Notes under the pieces: generated by a model
Told to the model about the DNA's origin: nothing
What the model saw: only the letters and a program-made list of their open reading frames with translations
Databases searched by the model: none
Shown here: in pieces, positions 11,431-19,890 of the stretch
How positions within the stretch are numbered: position 1 is the first letter of the stretch
Layout: each line of letters begins with the position of its first letter
Made by a program: the position numbers and the translations under genes
Source of the DNA: Saccoglossus kowalevskii
Taxonomy: Eukaryota > Hemichordata > Enteropneusta > Harrimaniidae
DNA: 20,049 nt
NCBI RefSeq assembly: GCF_000003605.2
Contig: NW_003116451.1
Coordinates: 222,252-242,300 of the forward strand
Direction of reading: 5' to 3'

Positions 11431-11443
11431 GAATGTTCTAGAA
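11431..11443 (+). promoter_or_regulatory. perfect heat-shock element 1
   Basis: GAATGTTCTAGAA fits GAAnnTTCnnGAA exactly, the three-box site bound by trimeric heat-shock factor. It lies about 170 bases upstream of the LTR TATA box. A partial relative, GAATATTCTAAAA (11462-11474), has two good boxes and a degraded third. Confidence 0.65.
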
Positions 11444-11533
11444 CCGTACTGTGTCTGGGTGGAATATTCTAAAATTTTTTAGAAACTGGTTGAATAGGTA
11501 ATAGAACACTGTAGGAGGCAATAGAAGGTAATG

Positions 11534-11546
11534 GAACATTCTAGAA
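11534..11546 (+). promoter_or_regulatory. perfect heat-shock element 2
   Basis: GAACATTCTAGAA again fits GAAnnTTCnnGAA exactly. It is about 65-80 bases upstream of the LTR TATA box, a typical promoter-proximal position. Just upstream a GGTAATrGAACA word occurs twice, suggesting small duplications in the U3-like region. Confidence 0.65.
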
Positions 11547-11611
11547 ATTTGTAGTAAGTGCCAGACTCATTATGTATGCTGATGTAATGGTCTATTTATA
11601 GACAGTGGAGG

Positions 11612-11621
11612 TATATATATA
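11612..11621 (+). promoter_or_regulatory. LTR TATA box
   Basis: TATATATATA followed by GGGG lies near the middle of the solo LTR, with a second TATTTATA at 11593-11600. Pyrimidine-A initiator-like words (TTCAGCA at 11631, TTCAGATC at 11643) lie 20-35 bases downstream. This sets the U3/R boundary near 11634-11646 and fixes the LTR orientation as plus. Confidence 0.6.
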
Positions 11622-11881
11622 GGGGAGTTGTTCAGCACTGAGTTCAGATCGGAGATCTCGTTGAATTGTATTGGAGTTTAAGTATCTAGTTATTTGAGGT
11701 TTGGAGTTTTACCGCGTTATTGTACTTGATGTTTGCAGAGTATAATAATACCAGTACCAGTTGAAACCACATATGTTGGCCCCCGTGTTCGTATGTTATC
11801 ATCGCCGCCAGGGAAGTCTTTATGTTACTGTTGCCATTTTGGTATGTGGTACGGTACGGTAATATTACGTTGCGTGTGACA

Positions 11882-11886
11882 CCATG
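11882..11886. repeat. target-site duplication, right copy
   Basis: CCATG directly follows the ACA end of the solo LTR and is identical to the copy at 11388-11392. Confidence 0.82.
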
Positions 11887-12818
11887 AATTGGTTTTATTA
11901 TAAGACCCCTTATGGGAAAGTGCATAGTCATCGGCCATATTGGCTGCCTGATTCAATTTATCAATTTTATGTTCATTTAAATGTGTATGTCTGTCATCAC
12001 AATTACACTATTTAAAAATTACCTGACTTAATCTATCATAATCCTGATTAATTGTTTTAGAAGTTCACTATCTGTTAAACAATGTTTCTTTTTCCCTAGC
12101 AAGCTCCCTAAGTTTCTGATAATTTTATTGTTTTCTTAAATTGTTGCATGTAGGCCTCAGGGACAAGCTCGTAAGCCTTCAAACTAGCATTTTTAACCAC
12201 TTCATAATTAGAACTTTCTCTTGGTCACTGTTTGTAACAAGTGTCCATGCTGTTGGTGGCCATTCCAAGCTTTTAACAACTTTTTCAAATTGAAGGAAGT
12301 ACCTATCAACATAATGTTTCTGAAATGGTAGCACCAAACGCACATGTCTACTAGGATCAAAGCTAGGGGTGGTTGACTGTTGAGATCTTAAAATCTGACC
12401 ATCTGGGTTTTGGGCCTAAAGTTCTAGTTCTTTCAATCTTTTCTCAGCTTCCCTTTCTTTTAATTATTTAATTTTCTTTAATTAGTGTTCACTAATTTCT
12501 CTCTTTTCTTTGAATTCTAATTCCTTAATTTCTTTTTCATGCTATCTTATTCTAGTTCTATTCCCATTTTCTCCTTTTCTCTGTTTTTGGCATTAAATGT
12601 TGAGCACTCTGTACCAAAACATCTTCCAAAAGGGCATTTTCATCAACCAAATATTCCACTAAAATTGATTTAATAATTTTTTTTTTTCATATTGAACCTC
12701 AATTCTACTTTATAATGATTGGCAATAGCAAGGAGCTCAAATTTATTAAACCACTACTTTGCTCTACTGAAAGAGCAGCAGTAAACTCTTCAAAAAATGA
12801 CTCAAGTTGAAACGCCAT
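11887..12818 (-). pseudogene. gag: gag 5' part with capsid region related to SCAN
   Basis: The minus strand opens with ATG at 12818-12816 and reads MAFQLESFFEEFTAALSVEQ. Next comes a Glu/Lys-rich coiled-coil-like stretch (about 12600-12410, many KEL/REAEKR words), broken by stops. The capsid region follows: SRHVRLVLPFQKHYVDRYF, FEKVVKSLEWPP, KAYELVPEAYMQQF-like text (with frame changes), and MADDYALSHK near 11905-11935. These words are typical of Gag from the Gmr1-like Gypsy group, the lineage from which the vertebrate SCAN domain is thought to derive. Gag would form the particle shell. The start is chosen as the first ATG upstream of the conserved text. The frame ends at the solo LTR insertion. 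Confidence 0.85.
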
Positions 12819-15800
12819 GTTGGTTTTACGTTCTCATGGATACAAGTATTTGTTTCTGTACACGTTTATGGGATCAGGATCGGGAAATATATCGTTATCG
12901 TTAACCTCGCACACTCGTTGCGTTTTGTGTCCTTTATTTGTATACTAGCCACAATAAGCCATGTGAACTGAACACTGCCCAATTAATAAATATGGTAAAT
13001 CATTTCAAAGAGTACAAAAAAGCGATAAACCGGCAAAACTGATTCCTACATTTGTTTAGCAAATATTCAATGATGATTAAACATTATGACATGCACAAAA
13101 ACGCGTATTATGAAATAATAATGCTCATATAGTGATCTAATTACTAGTGTGTCGCGACCACTGTAACCCTCATAACCCTCGTAACATCTGATTTCTGGAA
13201 TTAATTGATATGGAATATTGATGAACTTGTAAAATATTCAGAGCCTCAGCATACATTGATCGGCATTAGTGCATAGACACATTCATAACAATTTGTAAAT
13301 GCCCGGGCTAGCAGCTTGATATTTCCCGTGAACTGTTGCCATGACCGAAAAATGATGTACGTGACCAGAACTGTTTACGATAAGTTGGTGATGAGACTAT
13401 AGACTGAGAATACATTTATCTGCTGTGCGGTTGATGTGATCTATAACGCCCAAATGTCCCGTGATTCAATGAGAAAAATAAGCAAGCAAAAACCTGGCAG
13501 ACGTTCCTGCTGTCATTAAATCTATTGTTCCACTAAATTATGTAACCATGGTGTTTGAACGCGATGGCGGAAAAAATAGAACACAATTTGAAGACAAAAA
13601 CATGTCTCAGTCTAAGCTCTTTTGAAGTTACTGAGAATCAGTAAATATAATGGAAAGCATTGAATTTCTATTCAAGCGTCGATTGCCTCTGTACATAAAA
13701 TAAACAATGTGTACGTGTTGTAAATATCAGATAATTCTAGTCTATTTCTAATCTCATTGCATAGTGTCTATCGTACTGTCTATCAGTTTAACACCCCTGT
13801 ATCACATTTTTAGATTGCCTCATTTTGTTGGCATTATACATTGCCAATCCAGATTAATGTGCATTTTTCCTCGTTACACAAACTTAATGTAAAGTATACT
13901 GTTGGTCAATCCTGATTTTCTTATTTCATTTCATGAATGTAATGTACATGTCTTTCTTTCTTTTTACACAAAGCTATCGGAGGAAATCTAATATACGCTT
14001 TGTCATCAAATTTTAGATTATGTAATTCATATTCATCGTCTGGAATCATTTTGCAATGATCAAGATTGCATCAGGTCTCAGAATACACGAGATTCTAACC
14101 ACGTGGTATTAATTGCTCATACACACATCCATGTGCACTGAGTCAAGGATATTACTAATTTGAAAGATTTGAAAGTTTTCTGTCGGGACCCAAAATTGTG
14201 TAACGTCGTCGCCCGATTGTCTACTTTTTAACTTTTCTATCATGTGTACATTTTGTAATAAAGTACATAAATTGTACTTTGTTTGTGCTGATTTTAACAG
14301 CACTGGGAAGTTAGTCCACACTTTGTATCTATAACGCTACTTTTAAGAGTTGGTAGTCCTAGTGCTTAACACACCACTTGTGGGAATTTATTACACTGTT
14401 ATTATTCTACACAGACACAAGGGGTTTTTCAGAGGACAGTTCTTTTATTTCGTGTGATCGTTCCAGATACGACACTGTATTACGTCGCCTTGGTCTGCAG
14501 TATACCACCTTTATCAGGTGATACATTTCATTACTAGAGAACAGATATATTCAGTTATAGGGCTTGTTATCAGCAGAAGTGAAGATCAATCTGGAAAAGG
14601 AATAATATAATCCCCTTCTCCCTAGGCATTCGATGCGATTTTTCACACGATTTGGGGGATTTTTGAAATCTGCAAAAATTTGAGTGAACAATCTCAAATG
14701 ACCATACAATTTGCGTATTTACAAAGCAGCTCAAATTACTGGATGTATGATATACTGCTGCTGCCGTTGCTGATGATGACAAAACTGTTTCAAAAATCGT
14801 TTATTACATACAAAAATAGTTATTGACATTTAATGGAAATATAATATTATGATGTCGTGCACTGCAAATTGTTCTCATTGTAATCGTAGAGCAGACCAAT
14901 AGCCGAAAAAGAGAATCCACTGTCAAAGTCAATCATCGTTCTGCCACCATGTTAATTTGAAATGTGCTAAACACATGACCTCGATCATAAAAAATGCGGT
15001 TGTTACTGACCCCCGTGTGAATGTAGAATTGCACAAATAACAAGATGGTCTCTGACATGGAGTACGACGTAAAGTATGAATTATTTATAGGCCGATTGAA
15101 AACATACACGTCTAGGCAAATGCATCGTTTTTAAAAAAACTAATACTACTTTTCAAAAATAATAAATGTGAAAATGAAAACTGGAATTAGAGACAGTTGA
15201 ATCGTATATCGATGGTCGCACCATAACCTAGACATAATTTAGACAAAAATCAGATGACCTTAGAGTTAATTAGTTACGGAAAGGTTTGATTGCTATCATA
15301 TAATCATAGTTACTAGGGGCATGTGTTCCCTAAATACTCATATCAAATGTATATATGTGATTTGCTTATATTTACATTTATGAATATGACAGATAAATCC
15401 GCCACACTGAGTGCACTTTCATGAAATTGCTGCCTGTTGCCTTTGACAATGCACACGTTTCTTTAATACAAATATGTTCAAAATGGTGAACCCGTGAACA
15501 TCGTAAAAATAGAACATTGAATATGGTCACGAACCAGATTTCATTGCAATAGCCATCGTGACCAAGTGTGATACCATACCATGTTATGTGTGCCCTTCGC
15601 TGAGAAATAGTTGTACAATTACACGCGTACTCTCGTATATAGAAACACTCCAACTACATACATACTCGTCAAGCTGTGTTCTATGGCGAGGGGGGGGGGG
15701 TAGTGTAATAATAATAAATGATAGTAGTTGAGTGTGTAATCTCAGACTACAAATATAAATCAGACGATTTTCTCGATGTGTGTTTTTATTGACTATCACA

Positions 15801-17540
15801 TTCATTTTCCGAATGGGGTCACTAAATCATCTTGATCCCACATGCAAGACTGCGATTAATGTATTTTCATACAGTAAAAGGTAAGTACGTGATTTAAAAT
15901 GAGGCATTCCGGTTCGTACTGGTGCATCTTTAAGTTGATTTACATCTGTAAGTAGTCAGGTAGGAACAGAGGCTAAAATATACTGTAATTAAGACCTTTT
16001 TAAGAAGCTACTACACAGGCTACTATGTCTGACCAATGTTTGTTTCGCGAATTACCAGCTTAATCGCTATTGTGCTTTTTTTGGCTATTAGATTTTTTAC
16101 TTGCGAATCACGTATAAATAACACAGGATGTTTGAAGACGTTGTCTGAAAGATGATCGCGTCTCGATGTTCCTTTCCTTTTCCAAACTACACCAAAGTAC
16201 TAGAAAGTACTAGTAGCTAGAAATCAAAATATGAAATTTTTCATCAACGTTCTAGCCAAATGTTATAATTTACCGGTGTTTTGTGTCCACCAAACCCTTG
16301 ATTTGAAAGCCAATTTGCTCATTGTTGAATGTTATATCCAGTGCGAACAAAGTTTGGTATAATTCACATACATGATCATATTATAATACTATTGCAATAC
16401 CTCCTTTGTACAAATAAAAGTAAATTTAAAACTTAACTCATTGTTCTTTTTTTACAATGGCCTAACTATGAGATTGTATAGAAAATTAGCTATTTGTGTA
16501 CAGAGCTCGGAGACATAGCTACCTAAATAGGATTCCTTAATGAAATGAGATTACTTCTTTCATAGTTTTTTTCTAAGATATTGTGAAGTGCAAAGTAAAT
16601 CACCCGTAACCTATCATCTTATTAATTACGTATCACATCAGAAATTGTATCTCGTTCACTGTTTCTACGATAATATAGAAATGCGCAGTAATATTTATAC
16701 ATTTTATTTCGTTTGTTTTTACAATAACATGTTTTATTATTTTAACTATAGCATAATGCTCACATACGGAACTTTTCTTGAATATGAATTTTGACCGGAA
16801 ATACTGAAACTGTTGCACGTAGGTCTTAAGAACATGCACGATCTAACTTGAAACATTATTTACCCCCTAAAAAGGAAGTCTCATTGTAGTTGTACATTCA
16901 TATGCCTTTATTTGACAAACTAACACTAACTTTTGTTGTGCTAGGGAAACAACAGACGCGCTGCCGATTGAGCTACTGAAACACAACGTATATCCTAGGC
17001 TTTGTGAACTATGTTTCATAAGTTGATCGTCATGTAGCTCTTGAGTAAAGTGTCCTCTTGCCACGATTTGAGTATGCAAAGGAGATGAAACCAATGACTA
17101 CAAATACAACGCTCATGCGAATGTATAATGGTGCATATATTTATTTCTCGGTACGACATTAGTCAGGAATTGCATTGAAAAGTATTCCAAAATTCATAAC
17201 TAATATCCGGCGACAAATAAAACCGTCGTACCCTATAAATATCTATTTTCCAGTTCTTGGCTTGCGGCCTGCAGCCTCAACATTTAAAACATGTTACACT
17301 ATTCCAGATTTTGTAATCCAATCTTGTTCATATCCGTCATACTAAATAAGGGATTGATCTTGCATGTATTTTACTACAGCGAATCAGCAATATGATTGAA
17401 ATCAGATGTATTGTACGGCGCGCATTTTTTACACATTTTATTTTATTAGTACTTTATTCTTTACTTATTTTCACATACATTTAATTTAGTTTTAACTATC
17501 TTCTCATAACTCTGATGCATACACATAACGGGATTTCAAC
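12819..17540. other. AT-rich non-coding DNA, no supported gene
   Basis: This stretch holds no recognisable coding domain, RNA gene or long repeat. It should contain the 5' LTR of the minus-strand Gypsy element just above 12819. A minus-strand AATAAAGG near 12930 could be a polyadenylation signal, but no clear LTR copy can be delimited. Short ATG frames such as 13564-13644 (27 codons including the stop) and 15043-15132 have fair start contexts but nothing else. The paired overlapping frames near 16588-16839 are AT-rich chance frames. Confidence 0.55.
15690..15700 (+). repeat. run of 11 G
   Basis: An uninterrupted poly-G tract sits in AT-rich DNA and is the only long G run in the window. It could fold into G-quadruplex-type structures and is prone to length variation or assembly error. 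Confidence 0.85.
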
Positions 17541-17553
17541 GAGATCCCCACAG

Positions 17554-17584
17554 ACTGGTCAAGTAAACCAGTGACGTCACCGGT
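17554..17584 (+). promoter_or_regulatory. candidate promoter cluster with CRE palindrome
   Basis: ACTGGT (17554-17559) and ACCAGT (17567-17572) form a perfect 6-bp inverted repeat. It overlaps GTGACGTCAC (17571-17580), a 10-bp palindrome containing the full CRE, TGACGTCA, bound by CREB/ATF factors. ACCGGT (17579-17584) is another palindrome and recurs at 17646-17651 and near 17702. The cluster lies 30-60 bases upstream of an ATG with a good donor site, and local CpG content is visibly higher than in the flanks. This fits a TATA-less housekeeping-type promoter. Confidence 0.45.
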
Positions 17585-17615
17585 CAGAAACAGGTCACAA
17601 ACCCACTCGACTAAA

Positions 17616-17650
17616 ATGGCGCTTTACCGACGTTACAAGAAAAACGACCG
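17616..17650 (+). CDS. candidate first coding exon, gene unknown
   Basis: AAAATGG gives a good start context. The frame reads MALYRRYKKND and then two bases of the next codon, stopping at CG|GTAAGT (donor at 17651-17656), a consensus splice donor. The intron would be phase 2. The exon is basic (R, R, K, K) and has balanced codons unlike the AT-rich flanks. A CRE lies 36 bases upstream. I do not recognise the protein, and the next exon would have to lie downstream, probably beyond the repeats or the window. TAAAATGGCG also resembles a YY1 site overlapping the start, a feature of many housekeeping promoters. The alternative is a chance combination of ATG and donor. Confidence 0.4.
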
Positions 17651-17853
17651 GTAAGTTTACCATTGTTAACAGCAACGAACATGGTTACTCCGAGACCAAA
17701 CACCGGTAACGTTATGCTATTTATAAACATTCGTATTACGAAATGTCGAAACGAACATGCTAAGTGTATATTCGTTGTTTATCAAACAGTTCAGTTATAT
17801 TTATATAGTTGTTGTTGTGTATTATAAAATCACTATTTACAGACCAATAATAC

Positions 17854-17959
17854 AAGTGGCGTATACAACAGAATGTTTATTTACATCAAATTCGAACATG
17901 TGTTGCGTGATGACCCCTCCGGTTGAAGACACAGCAAAGAAAAAACATAGATCACAAGT
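17854..17959. repeat. 106-bp direct repeat, copy A
   Basis: It runs from AAGTGGCGTATACAACAG to ATAGATCACAAGT and matches copy B (18065-18169) except for two substitutions and one missing A in a poly-A run. At roughly 97 percent identity this is a recent duplication. It includes the word CCCCTCCGGTT, which has an inverted relative in the spacer. Confidence 0.92.
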
Positions 17960-18017
17960 CATTGCAAATGACACAGTCCCAGTTAAATTTTTGAAAGTAC
18001 TCTTTGTGCTCGTCATA

Positions 18018-18031
18018 TTAAACTGGAGGGG
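18018..18031. repeat. inverted partner of the direct-repeat core
   Basis: TTAAACTGGAGGGG in the spacer between copies A and B is the reverse complement, with one mismatch, of CCCCTCCGGTTTAA in copy B (18125-18138), and a poorer match to copy A. The two could pair as a stem. The spacer therefore seems to hold a diverged inverted fragment of the same repeat. Confidence 0.7.
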
Positions 18032-18064
18032 TTGTTGCGAGCATGTCCTTGAAACTTGAGTCCT

Positions 18065-18169
18065 AAGTGGCGTATACAACAGATTGTTTATTTACATCAA
18101 ATTCGAACATGTGTTGCGTGATGACCCCTCCGGTTTAAGACACAGCAAAGAAAAACATAGATCACAAGT
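18065..18169. repeat. 105-bp direct repeat, copy B
   Basis: This is the second copy of the repeat at 17854-17959, offset by 210-211 bases. It abuts the modular repeat that follows and may be its left part, with copy A a duplicated end. Confidence 0.92.
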
Positions 18170-18203
18170 GAAAGCATGTCCAAGTTATCACATTTTAAAC
18201 AAA

Positions 18204-18231
18204 CAAGATGGCTGGCAGTCGGCCAAATTTG
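18204..18231. repeat. YY1-like inverted pair, copy 1
   Basis: CAAGATGGC followed by a short spacer and GGCCAAATTTG. The left half matches the YY1 consensus, while the right half has decayed relative to copy 3. Confidence 0.5.
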
Positions 18232-18439
18232 ATCAAATTGCAAATTGAATTGACATGTACATATATCCATTCCTGACATGCTAAATATCAATGAAAATGA
18301 TACATGGGTGACAGAGATATAGTAATATGGCCACAAATAAAAGCAGCCGTTACATGTATGTGACATGTATAATGTATGTGCCAAATACGAATGAAAATGG
18401 TACATAAATCTTTGAAATACAGTAATAAGGCAAAAAAGT

Positions 18440-18465
18440 CAGATGGCTTTCAATCGGCCATCCTT
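18440..18465. repeat. YY1-like inverted pair, copy 2
   Basis: CAGATGGCTTTCAATCGGCCATCCTTG-type arrangement with the same ATGGC...GCCAT pairing as copy 3 but several substitutions. Confidence 0.5.
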
Positions 18466-18560
18466 GATCCGATTTTGAAACATCTTAACATGTATAAAGT
18501 GTGTGCCAAATTTGAATGAAAACTGACAAAGCATGTCCAAAATACGACATTTTCAAAAAA

Positions 18561-18587
18561 CAAGATGGCTGCCAGTCGGCCATTTTG
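18561..18587. repeat. YY1-like inverted pair, copy 3 (best)
   Basis: CAAGATGGC (18561-18569) and GCCATTTTG (18579-18587) are inverted repeats with 8 of 9 positions matching and a 9-base spacer. Each arm fits AAnATGGC, the core of the YY1 site. Whether any YY1 homologue binds here is unknown. Confidence 0.6.
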
Positions 18588-18690
18588 AATCGAATCGCTA
18601 AACCACTGTATGTGCATATGTCCCACATAAATTACTAGGCACATGCAAAGAATGAACGGAAATGGTCCAAAGGATTCTGAAATATGACTT

Positions 18691-18731
18691 CGGACGGACG
18701 AACGCACGGACGGACGGACGGACGGACGGAG
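18691..18731 (+). repeat. GGAC tetranucleotide run
   Basis: About ten units of GGAC, with the interruptions GAAC and GCAC near the start, lie just before the terminal hairpin. Such a run is expected to vary in length between copies. Confidence 0.92.
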
Positions 18732-18737
18732 ACCGAA

Positions 18738-18782
18738 TTATAAGTCCCCGTTTTTGGACTTAGTCCGAACGGGGACTAATAA
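18738..18782 (+). other. strong hairpin at the repeat end
   Basis: AGTCCCCGTT (18743-18752) pairs perfectly with AACGGGGACT (18768-18777), and the stem extends outward to 15 bp with one mismatch (TTAT with ATAA). Inside the loop GGAC (18756-18759) pairs with GTCC (18763-18766), giving a stacked inner stem. CTAA followed by T sits at the right base (18776-18780), which recalls a Helitron end. In Helitrons, however, the hairpin normally lies some bases before CTRR, whereas here it overlaps. It could equally fold in RNA as a terminator or processing signal. Confidence 0.85.
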
Positions 18783-19890
18783 GTGGTGATGATCTAGTAG
18801 TCACTCGAGTTTCCACCCGAATTTCTAGCAAGGTACATGGATCGTAGCGATAGCAAATATTTTTCACCACGTCAAAATAGTTCCGCTGCTTTGTCCACCA
18901 AACGCATATCTAAACCAATGACGATCTAGATGGTTCATGTCCGATTGTGTTCAGTTCGACTTGCAAGAAACTGTGATCAAAAATACGTCAGATAAGTTAA
19001 AAATAAACTGAAATGAAACCTGCGGCCAAGTAATCAACACAACACGATATTTTTTATTTAATTGATTTTAATTATTACCTCCCTTGAGCGAGCTGTTGCT
19101 TAAACGAAATTTGAATGGGCATTTGGTAAAGTCTTTATGGGCTTTCGCGATTACCAAAAACAACAACTTAGCAAATTAATAATAAAATAAAGTGTAGGAA
19201 AAATACATAATTAAATACAGAGTTAAAAAAATAAAGTCAAAACTATGATCCCATTTTAGGAGAATAAGTAAATTAGCTAATGAAATATATAATACCTCTG
19301 TGTTAATAAAACAAGTCTACACGTTTTAAAGACAAATTATTCGATAAATCGCTTTCTTATTGATTTGTGAATTAACTGGGAGTGTGTTGTGTGTCTGAAT
19401 GATAGGGTATAACCTACTACAAATAAGGGATTATGGTTTGGTCAAAAAGGTTACATGGCAGTTTGAGTCGTGGGTGTCTTGATAAACACTAATACGTGAA
19501 TAGAATTTGTTCCGAGTTGCTGTGCAGTATCGTTTGGTGAATAACTTGGCAGATACAGATAACAAACGCTAACGAGTCGCCTACAATGGGTGAATAGCCT
19601 TTAAACCTGCCTGTGGTATTAATTAATTTAGCTTTATTGGACGTTCGTACTCATAACTTTTGTAGCTAACAAGATATCAGACAAGTCAATTAAACTGTAC
19701 CAATTAAATGACTTAGTACGGCAAGATTTGTCCCAAGTATTATTGAGAGTGAAGTGTTCAGTGCGTATAATTAAATAACGTTTACCCAGAGTTACGTGCG
19801 TGAAACAAAACACAAAAACACAACAGACAAATTATTCATCGAGCTGAAGTGAGGGCGCTTACACTGGAAAAGACCTTGTAATTATTTCGA
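18783..19890. other. AT-rich non-coding DNA, no supported gene
   Basis: There are A/T runs and short frames only. No recognisable domain, RNA gene or repeat was seen. If the exon at 17616 is real, this could be intron. Confidence 0.5.

Larger units (their letters stand above)
11393..11881 (+). mobile_element. 489-bp solo LTR nested in gag
   Basis: The block starts TGTCGCATACGAC and ends GTTGCGTGTGACA. These ends are near-perfect inverted repeats (10 of 13) with the canonical TGT...ACA termini. CCATG directly flanks both sides. Removing the block and one CCATG joins the two gag fragments in the same phase, so this is a true insertion. Inside, in plus orientation, are two perfect heat-shock elements and TATA boxes in a U3-like half, then a likely initiator and a GC-mixed R/U5-like half. 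There is no internal coding sequence, so it is a solo LTR left by LTR-LTR recombination. The parent family is not identified. The LTR opposes the orientation of the host Gypsy element. Confidence 0.85.
8663..12818 (-). mobile_element. decayed Gmr1-like Ty3/Gypsy retrotransposon
   Basis: The internal region of a Ty3/Gypsy-class element lies on the minus strand. From 12818 downward it holds gag, zinc-knuckle remnant, aspartic protease, integrase (zinc domain, core, C-terminal domain), reverse transcriptase with YIDD, and RNase H. Each domain is recognisable from family-typical words. Integrase sits between protease and reverse transcriptase, and both junctions look continuous. This is the Gmr1-like order rather than the usual Gypsy order (RT-RH-IN). 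The span is about 4.16 kb, or roughly 3.66 kb without the nested LTR. That is short for gag-pol of this class and fits several internal deletions. Stops, frameshifts and lost catalytic residues show it is inactive. Flanking LTRs are not clearly recognisable. Confidence 0.93.
18170..18782 (+). mobile_element. modular non-coding repeat with GGAC run and end hairpin
   Basis: Two kinds of module alternate. One is an AGATGGCTkkCAGTCGGCCA-like block (18204, 18440 and 18561). The other is a CAAATwyGAATGAAAATGGT-like block (18281-18302, 18380-18402, 18502-18521 and a looser copy near 18650). They are diverged copies of one unit, followed by a GGAC run and a strong hairpin. The structure resembles high-copy non-coding repeats I associate with marine invertebrate genomes, and a non-autonomous element is likely. 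Its class is not determined: there are no tRNA-type promoter boxes, and no terminal inverted repeats or convincing target duplication was found. Minus-strand frames here (18097-18405, 18450-18707) only echo the repeated DNA. Confidence 0.6.

Noticed and set aside
11765-11800. TTGGCCCCCGTGTTCG as a tRNA primer binding site after a shorter LTR
   Set aside because: The TGT...ACA ends with exact CCATG flanks place this word inside the solo LTR, and it matches no tRNA 3' end that I can verify.
11686-11931. Minus-strand frame of 81 codons spanning the gag end and the LTR
   Set aside because: It starts in a shifted frame of gag and runs into the nested LTR, so it is a chimeric chance frame.
13564-13644. 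ATG frame of 27 codons (including stop) starting MAEKIEHNLK
   Set aside because: Good start context only. It ends in a stop with no donor and no other support.
15043-15132. ATG frame MVSDMEYDVKYEL with a GTAAAG donor-like word
   Set aside because: The start context and donor are mediocre, there is no promoter-like cluster, and the frame is short. Weaker than the 17616 candidate.
15584-15805. Minus-strand frame with a Pro run
   Set aside because: The proline run is only the translation of the poly-G tract. Nothing else supports a gene.
18097-18707. Two minus-strand frames sharing a HSNLAHTLYM-like motif
   Set aside because: The shared motif comes from diverged copies of the non-coding repeat module, not from a protein family.
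18064-18786. TAAGTGG at 18064 and 18780 as a 7-bp target duplication of the modular repeat
   Set aside because: AAGTGG also begins copy A of the direct repeat (17854), so the left occurrence belongs to the repeat itself and not to the target site.
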